NCBI GenBank assembly: GCA_036346205.1
Contig: JARFJB010000754.1
Coordinates: 460,001 to 524,000 of the forward strand
Length of the DNA: 64,000 nucleotides
Direction of reading: 5' to 3'
DNA from: Vesta saturnalis
Lineage: Eukaryota > Arthropoda > Insecta > Coleoptera > Lampyridae
Part shown: positions 57,641-64,000 of the stretch, piece after piece
Layout of the letters: each line of letters begins with the position of its first letter
Position numbering within the stretch: the first letter of the stretch is position 1
The notes under the pieces: generated by a model
What the model was told of the DNA's origin: nothing
Database searches by the model: none
The model's input: the letters and a program-made list of their open reading frames with translations, nothing else
Translations under genes and position numbers: made by a program

Positions 57641-58746
57641 AAAAAAATAATAATTGGGTGTCGAGTTGTTATTAATAATTTCACCCATAATACTACATAT
57701 ACACCTAATAATAAATAGAACATTTTGTGCCTTCAGCCCAGTCGGCCATTAAACGGGCCATGTTCTTAAATTTTGATTTGCTTTAATTAGAAAATGTGTG
57801 GGTGTGTGTGTGCGTGCGTGCGTGCGTGAGTGCGTGCGTGCGTGCGTGCGTGCGTGTGTGCGTGCGTGCGTGAGTGCGTGCGTGTGCGTGTGCGTGTGCG
57901 TGCGGTGTGCGTGTGGTGTGCGCTTTACAAAAGATGCAACTGTGCGTACCAGTAAATACGTATTAAAATACGGTCTCGTGCGCGTTAGACTTATGTTCGC
58001 TATGGAAAAACGAGTACTTCAACCAGTAAATGTACGTAAATGTAAAATACAATCGGACGCGAAGGTTATATTTATGGAAAATCAGTAAACCGTAAATGTA
58101 ATAAATGTAAAATCTGGAAACAATGTTAGTAAATCTGAGTTAACTTAAAAATACCTTATAAACTAATGATTAGAAATTAACTACCTGTAGTACTTTTAAA
58201 TTTTGCTTTCCAATTTGGTTGATCTTGAAATGATAGCAGGGTTTTGTTATTCATTGATCCCAAATAAGCAAATTGCTTTAAATACAGCTGAACATGGTTA
58301 ATTTAAACAGGTTAATGTACCATCTATTTATAATTTTCTGTATAGCAACAACTTTTACTGCGTGATCCTCGTTAAATTCAAACGTATTAGTACAATGAAA
58401 TTACGTAAAACGAAAATTTAACGTTATCAAAAAGAAAAATAGAAGTAAAAATATAAGTAAAATAAAAGTGTCCAAAAAAGGGTAAATATATCAACAATGA
58501 AATTAGGTTTAATTAGCTCTTACCGTAAAATATACGACCCTTTTGATAAAAATATTCAAGAGCAAATATGGACGCTTTTTGCTTTCATTATCGTACACAA
58601 CGACCTCCAAGAACTCAATGTGTAAAACGAAATGCGCGTACAACTTCACTTTAAAATATCTAAACGCATACTTTTCATCCACTAAGGTATGCAATTCACA
58701 TGACACAAAAATGAACGAAGTTGCCTAAATTATTGTAAATTTCAAC
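57641..58746. repeat. ~1.1 kb insertion splitting LINE H ORF2, with GCGTG microsatellite
   Basis: The LINE frame is intact up to LIVEKM and resumes at VCYKESHM (cognate of CLQETHL) with only a few residues missing. The insert begins near an AAAAAAATAATAAT tract and contains a GTGTGTGCGTGCGTGC microsatellite at about 57796-57925. No coding region, clear terminal repeat or target duplication was found. Confidence 0.55.
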
Positions 58747-59915
58747 TCAACTCAAAAGGTTTGTTACAAAGAATCCCATATGTATATGTATATATCCGAC
58801 AAGTTCAAAATCCGAGGATTTAACAGTATAAGAAAGGATGAGGCACATCAAGAACGTGGGAAAGGGGGAGTTGCTATATTTTTAAAGAAATGCATTCCAT
58901 ATGAAAGGATACAACTTCAAGCAAACCTACAAGCAGTGGCAATTAAATTAAGCTATCCGATAAAATTTATACTATGTAATATATACTGACCGAATCAAAA
59001 CTGGTCAACTGAAGAATTAAGAAACCTTTTTGAACAACTAGCAGACTCCTATTTGATACTAGGTGACTTTAATTCTCATAATGTCTTATGGGGATCGACA
59101 AAAATAGACACTTGTGGTAGAAACAATGAACAACTCGTGGACGAAAAAGACCTAGTGGTCATCAGTACATGATGGACCTGTGTAGACGAACACAATCTGA
59201 CCGATCATATAGAATTTACGAATCAAATAACCGACTGTGTTATACCTAAACGTTGAAAGATACAGAAAGCAAATTGGAAACTATATAAAACACTTACTGA
59301 GCAGATGACGCTTGAAGAGATAGAAACTGAAGGAACGCTAAATAACTTCTGCGAAGAAATCTTGGACGCCGCACATCAAAATATACCACAAACGAAAAGA
59401 CAAGTGATTGATAAGTCCCTTCGTGGAACTATGAGGTGGCTAAAGCAATTGCCGAGAAGAAACGTAATTTTAACAGGTTTAAAAGATCACCACCCTAGAA
59501 AATATGCTGAATTTTAAAAAATTAAAAGCAAAGAATAGAACAGTTGGCGTAACTATACTACCAGCATTACCTCCCAAGCAAATACGAGAGAAATGTAGAT
59601 AAAAATTAGATCAATTTTGGGTAAGCGTTTTTCGGAAACGTCTCCTATCTTAAGGGTAAACGGAAACGATATCATTGAACCTGCAGATATTGGAGAATGC
59701 TTAGCGTCACATTTTGAAGATGTAACATCCTCAGAAAATTACACTCCCAAGTTCAGATTAATCAAAACCACCAGCGACGTATTCCTAGATTTTGATTCAG
59801 GGTGCACGCTTCACTACAATAAACACTTCTCGCTAGGCGAACTAAAGGAAGTATTGAGTCACATTAAAAATACTATATTCACAATATCTATATTTACGAT
59901 GCTCTCAACATTTTA
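58747..59915 (+). pseudogene. LINE H ORF2 endonuclease and RT fingers, broken
   Basis: Pieces include KFKIRGFNSIRKDE, RGKGGVAIFLKKCIPYER, NLQAVAIKLSYPIKFILCNIY, SYLILGDFNSHNVLWGS (GDFN intact), a decayed SDH region (NLTDHIEF near 59200), ANWKLYKTLTEQM and DIGECLASHFEDVTSSENY. The RT fingers end at ELKEVLSHIKN, short of the PGKD block. Stops at 58987, about 59171, 59255 and 59514. Inactive and truncated. Confidence 0.78.
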
Positions 59916-59917
59916 AG

Positions 59918-60990
59918 CCTTCTTTTACGCAAGAACATTTTCTGCTATTACAGTTTTTATCAGCACAATAAATAAGCTTTCTCGTACAACATCTGGTACT
60001 GATCTGACAAAACAAGACTGCAACATTCACTTTTAATCACCCATCCAGAACATTCCATATTATGTTGGCCTGACTATTGTATCAAATCTTTAGTTGACGA
60101 ATACATCTAAAATCAAACAGTTGCTGTGTTGTCCAAGAAATTCATTATAGTAAACAAAGTGATATTTAATCGTACTTTTATTTATATTTCATAGTTTAGC
60201 TGCTGTAGAAATTTTTTAGCACAGGTACTCACATTAAAAAGTTTTGATAAAAAGCTGCATCTCTTGGTGGAAGCTCAGGTGCTTGGTTTATTAGAAGTCG
60301 TAGCTAGTTTTAAACGCAAATCACGAAGAGTCCGTACAGTAGGGTTTTTGTTTTTATACAATAGAGGAATATATTGAGTAGCTACTTCTGAAGCCTTATC
60401 TTCTGGTAATGTAGGTAATATTAACAAATTTTCTAGGACAGCAATATTTCTTTTTAGACCGTCAAATGTAGATCTTTTCCCTAGTATTAATAAGTAGTAC
60501 ATCGGTATCTACAGATTTTACTAATATTTGTTGATTAGCTTTGGATTCGTGTAATAAATGTAAAATAATGGGGGTGTCTGCTTGTTCTTGATTGCTGTAA
60601 ACATTGTTTAAAGTTTGTAGAGGCTCATTTTTAGAATATAATACAACTCTTTACGAATTTTCGAAACCGCCCGCAAGGATTAATACTTCGTCATCTTTCA
60701 ACAAATATGTACTGTATTGAGCAATGTATTGTGTGAGAAATATAAAGAGCGTTTTTTTGTTTTTAGAGGACTTCAGAAAAGTACGAAATTTATACACATT
60801 TCTAGCGCCATTAACAACAAATTGGAAATATTATCATCACCACGTTTAAACCTATCAGTATGTTTAATTGAATGTTTTTTGTACGTACCAAACACAAGAT
60901 AACATGATTGCACGAGTTCAAACGGCTCAGCACAATTTCGACAGGGGCGAAGTGTAACAATTTCGAAAACTAAGGCTCGGATTAACAAAT
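59918..60990 (-). pseudogene. Decayed Cys-rich, PIN-like protein of unknown family
   Basis: Reading the minus strand from 60990 to 59918: VTLRPCRNCAEPFELVQ, then QEQADTPIILHLLHESK and SVDTDVLLINT (about 60610-60490). The E-A-D-T...D-T-D-V-L pattern resembles metal-binding strands of PIN/FEN-like nucleases found in some insect uncharacterised proteins. Next come FDGLKRNIAVLENLLI and LPEDKASEVATQYIPLLY (60502-60275), ELPPRDAAFYQNF, and a C-terminal Cys cluster CADKNCNSRKCSCVKEG (about 59920-59980), like CXC/tesmin tails. The frame is broken many times. The function is unknown; the PIN-like suggestion is weak. Confidence 0.4.
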
Positions 60991-61019
60991 TTTTTCTGAT
61001 GTTTTGGATTCATGTGTCT

Positions 61020-61270
61020 CACTGCAAGTATACAAAAATTTTTAATAATAAAAAAGTTTGCCGCATGCTGAATATTTGCAAATATAAAATGATAAGTTCA
61101 TGGTTTATCGTTTATTTAAACAAATTAAGCAAAATTTTTTGTAAACAATTTTTCAACTGATGCGGGCGCTCATCTCTGTACAATAATTAAAAAAAAATGA
61201 TGCCAATCCGTCGAGTGGATTTCGAGATATGAGAGTGTAAAGTTAAAGGATTCATGTATTTTAAATATTC
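61020..61270 (-). repeat. Dispersed ~220 bp repeat, copy 2
   Basis: Inverse orientation relative to 32700-32960, sharing the same ordered blocks (CTCGAAATCCA, TCGACGGATT, TTATTGTACAG, AACTTATCATTTTAT). Confidence 0.6.
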
Positions 61271-61870
61271 CATCATCCTTTTTTTCTAAAACAGTCCCTA
61301 AACGTTCAATAAATATTTCCCTAATACTGTTATTATCCCTTTCCGGATGTTTGTTTACGGAATACTCAAAGTTGGCAATAGATTTTAATGTATTTTGTTT
61401 AATATTATTTATTAAAGGACATTTGGTATTTCTATGTTACTGTAATTTTTGGTCCAATTATTATTAACTTGAAATTAAAATGAATATTCTTCCTTTAATT
61501 TACAAATTTTTCTAGATGCATTTGTTGTATTTTATTGTATTAGTAAAATGGTTTTTTTTTTATCATTTTTAAAGTCCATGTATAGGTCTACAGGAATTTC
61601 TGTTTCTAGCTTATCCACATTAAAACTAATAACATTTTCTACCTTTTTTATTGATTTAACTGTGTGTGAAATTGAAATGTTAAGTATTCCCATATAATAT
61701 TATAACTGGATTTTCTTAAGGACCGGTTTATTTTTTATTTGAGAGAATATATTTTCCCCAAACTTAATAAAATTGGAAATATACTTTTTGGATTTGCAAT
61801 GTAATAAAAATGTCTTCCTATTTAATGCTTTAGCCAAGTTTTCAAAGGTGTCAGATTTTGATTTAATTCT
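61270..61870 (-). pseudogene. Penelope-like N-terminal region remnant
   Basis: Minus frames read ENLAKALNRKTFLLHCKSKK, ISNFIKFGENIFSQIKNK, ILNISISHTVKSIKKV, VISFNVDKLETEIPVDL, then a GPKITV block (cognate of LGPKF) and SIANFEYSVNKHPERDNNSI. The N-terminal half of Penelope-like proteins has this look: a CRxxxxxPxFI-like segment followed by LGPKF and the linker to RT. Stops are frequent. The RT half is absent here. It may be a 3'-deleted partner of the family at 31520-32600. Confidence 0.55.
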
Positions 61871-61899
61871 TTTATAAATTATTAAACCATAACTTCCAA

Positions 61900-62130
61900 A
61901 ATTCTACTATAACATATCATCATATTTAATCATATAACTATCTTAATAACATAAAAGTTTATTTGACGTATATTATTTAATGTATTGAATAATTAATTAG
62001 TGCATACATCAATTAATGCAACGTTAATAAATTCAGAACAAGTTTCCATATACATATGTCGACTGCGTTTGCAATCATCTTCAAGTGGGACATTATAAAA
62101 TTAAGAAAACTACAATCTAATAACATCAAA
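61900..62130 (-). repeat. Possible Penelope terminal repeat
   Basis: On the minus strand near 62090-62040, CTTGAAGATGATTGCAAACG is followed by CAGTCGACATATG. That resembles Penelope terminal-repeat ends with a CTGAAGATG or CTGATGA core, a small ATTGC/GCAGT stem and GAC(A). It lies just upstream, in minus orientation, of the Penelope N-terminal remains. Weak. Confidence 0.35.
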
Positions 62131-62574
62131 TTAACATAAAACATTTAGGTAGGTAGTTTAATTATCAATTTTCTAAAATGTGATCATAAGTGGATGGCAA
62201 TTATGATTATAATAATAACGAGCTTTTCTCCCGCAAAATTTTGCAGTTAAAATTAAATTTACAACATTGCAGAAACAAAAACAATAATCTATGTCAGAAT
62301 AACGTTTCAAACTTCATGTCAGATAAAGATTAATAATGTTAACGTAAATTCCAAAGCTGCCCGCTTCTATAAAAATATCGATAATACAGGTTTAAGCATT
62401 TTCAATCATATTTATTTAATTATTACATTTATTTAAAATTCTGGCTCCGTTATTTCCTTCTACGCAAAATTACCTTCATATCAAAAAAAATCATCGAAAT
62501 CCATCAAACGGTTGTCTCGCAATCTCCGTAAACTAAATCACCTGATCATTTTAATATATAACATAATAATAATT
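62131..62574. other. No gene recognised
   Basis: AT-rich spacer without identifiable features. Confidence 0.45.
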
Positions 62575-62875
62575 GAGCTGCCTCGGTGTTGGAATAGTAC
62601 AGTGCTTGCCTTTCATTCGAGCGGCGCGGGTTCAAACCTGACCGAGGTAACCGTTTTTCTAAAACGGAGAAAAACCAAAGAACTCCTTCTTGTCGGATAG
62701 TAAGTAAAACTATAGGTCCCGTGGCAATACGACGTTTAACACGTTAAAAATTCCGTACTAAAGGCGGTATGGCAAAAATCTAGTGACGGGTAGTCTAATA
62801 GCCATTAGTAGTAGATGTGCATAGAGATGCCTGACATTTCCGGTTCTGTCTAGATCTCGGCCTACGAATAAAAAA
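62575..62875 (+). repeat. tRNA-derived SINE, best copy
   Basis: The head at 62579-62648 has a seven-pair acceptor stem CCTCGGT/ACCGAGG and a box B GGTTCAAACCT. A conserved body (CTAAAACGGAGAAAAACCAA, CTCCTTCTTG, TATAGGTCCCGTGGCAA) and an A-rich tail (AATAAAAAAAAAC near 62868) follow. The T stem is partly mismatched, so it is not a functional tRNA. A second, older copy lies at 2735-2990. Confidence 0.75.
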
Positions 62876-63065
62876 AAACTTATAATAATAATTTCATCAA
62901 TTAATCCCCCACCTATACGTGACTTGTGCTAAATAGGCGACTTACCGCATGATACTGTGGCTACGTTATGTTATTTTCGATGAAGGTGACATACATTTTT
63001 TGAGTTACTTTTAGTGTTTTATGCGTATTAGAGAAAGAAGAAGAAAAAGCGAATTCGTATCACAC

Positions 63066-64000
63066 GTTATACAGTGTGATCCAAAGTAGAGGGACCATTC
63101 AATAACTTCTTTATTTTACGATATATAAAAAAAAAAGTTAAATTATTTTTTGTTTACGACCATGCGCTACATTTAATAGGGTTATCAAATATTTTTTTCA
63201 TTTCCGGTTAAACCGGAAACGAACACAACTATTGTTTTTTAAATGACACCCTGTATATTTTTTTAGATCTGACCTGATTCCTCATTATTTTTTCTTTCTG
63301 CCAATATAAAATTTTATGGGTATTATATCAGAAAATTTTGTTGTAAATCGCAAAAAAACTGTTTGAAGGAGTACAAGATCACTATTTAAAAAACAAAATA
63401 GTTATTGCCATGGAAAATGGAAACAACTGCTTTGTGAAGTTGTTTCAAATTGTTTCACATCTTTCAAAATTAGTTTTTATATGTAATTACTTAAGCTGTA
63501 ACGGCATTTATAATTACAACGGTAATGTATGAAATTATTAGGCAACTACATAATGAATAATAGTGAAAAGGTCGATTTAATGTTAATATTTGGCGAGTGT
63601 AATCGCAACGCACGAAGATCAGTCGCACTCTACGCAGAAAGATTTCCTGGCAGGTATCACCCTCCACATACTTACTTACACAAAATTGAAAACAGAACAT
63701 TTCCTGGAGTAAAAATCCAAAATAGGGAACCCCAGAGAAATAACCCGATAAATTAAGAACGAGAATTGCAAAGTTTAGCGTATGTTCGACTACATCCACG
63801 TTCGTCTATTAGGCATGTAGCTCAGGAAGTAGGAACATCATTTGGATATGTTCAGAGGGCATTAAAAAAACACAAGCTGTGCCCCTATAAACCAAATTTA
63901 GTGCAACACCTACGTCCAGCAGACCCCGAACGCCGATTAACATTTATTGCGTGGTTAGTGGAACAACTGGAAGATGACCGAAGCATTTTAGACAGAATTT
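63066..64000 (+). mobile_element. Mariner-type element with DUF4817 transposase, cut by window end
   Basis: TATACAGTGTGATCCAAAGT at 63067 looks like the 5' terminus (a TACAG(G/T)GTGATxCAAA start), and an inverted ACACCCTGTATAT lies at about 63246. The transposase frame starts at 63529. The 3' end is outside the window. Confidence 0.6.
63529..64000 (+). pseudogene. DUF4817 mariner-type transposase, N-terminal part, one in-frame stop
   Basis: From ATG 63529: SEKVDLMLIFGECNRNARRS, ALYAERFPGRYHPPH (the DUF4817 helix-turn-helix block) and TYLHKIENRTFPGV. A TAA at 63754-63756 interrupts. The same frame continues with RLHPRSSIRHVAQEVGTSFG, VQRALKKHKLCPYKP, VQHLRPADPERRLTFIAWLV and EDDRSILDRI, approaching the first catalytic Asp (usually LFTDE), and runs off at 64000. 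Proteins with DUF4817, a second HTH and a DDE_3 catalytic domain are Tc1/mariner-superfamily transposases. Whether the copy is otherwise intact cannot be seen. Confidence 0.75.

Larger units (their letters stand above)
56134..59915 (+). mobile_element. I-clade-like LINE copy H, truncated at both ends and interrupted
   Basis: Starts inside ORF1 just after an AAT-rich tract, has ORF1 (56134-57188) and the first codons of ORF2 (57547-57640). A ~1.1 kb insertion (57641-58745) follows. ORF2 then resumes (58747-59915) and breaks off in the RT fingers against unrelated minus-strand sequence. Confidence 0.83.

Noticed and set aside
1..64000. CRISPR arrays, bacterial operons, ribosome binding sites
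   Set aside because: No direct-repeat/spacer structure is present, and the spliced Tweedle gene and LINEs show that the sequence is eukaryotic.

Overview
This window reads as a piece of a repeat-rich, AT-rich insect nuclear genome. It holds one gene that looks intact and functional, a two-exon Tweedle (DUF243) cuticle protein at 20425-21195. Tweedle proteins are known from insects, so the host is an insect; a large beetle-like genome would fit, but order and species cannot be fixed from the sequence. Nearly everything else that can be recognised is transposable element, endogenous viral remnant or simple repeat, and most of it carries stops and frameshifts.

Layout. 1-6860: AT-rich sequence with no recognisable gene and one degenerate tRNA-derived SINE (2735-2990). 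6868-8530: an inverted pair of tRNA-like SINEs, then a tandemly duplicated ~400 bp unit with a foldback MITE in it. 8831-11830: a decayed BEL/Pao retrotransposon without visible LTRs. 11958-14234: an internally deleted PIF/Harbinger transposon with TIRs and a TTA target duplication. 14355-19740: nested insertions, namely a Harbinger transposase split by a 3.2 kb minus-strand LINE, inside an outer TIR element. 20357-21195: core promoter and Tweedle gene. 21478-23795: a SINE-tail copy, a foldback element and a Tc1 fossil. 25625-27945: GT/GC microsatellites, one about 785 bp long, with a shared ~105 bp flanking repeat. 28695-30990: a minus-strand block of decayed virus-type genes (packaging ATPase, basic hydrophobic core peptide, F54H12.2-like protein) of the polinton-like/adintovirus kind. 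31520-32600: Penelope-like RT remains.

33150-59915 is the most striking part. Plus-strand I-clade-like LINE copies (here A, B, C1, C2, D, E, H), an R4/Dong-like 3' fragment and a Penelope-like element lie head to tail. Nearly every junction is an (AAT)n tract. All copies point the same way, so AAT is always on the coding strand. Five copies share a hairpin just before the A/AAT-rich tail, and its closing stem changes sequence while keeping its pairing. The Penelope element has inverted ~225 bp arms with hammerhead-ribozyme-like cores and an uninterrupted GIY-YIG frame.

59915-64000: a decayed Cys-rich/PIN-like protein (minus), Penelope N-terminal remains, a better tRNA-derived SINE, and the 5' part of a DUF4817/mariner-type transposase gene with a single in-frame stop, running off the window end. 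Assignments come from reading translations and motifs by eye; no database search was possible, so clade names are provisional.
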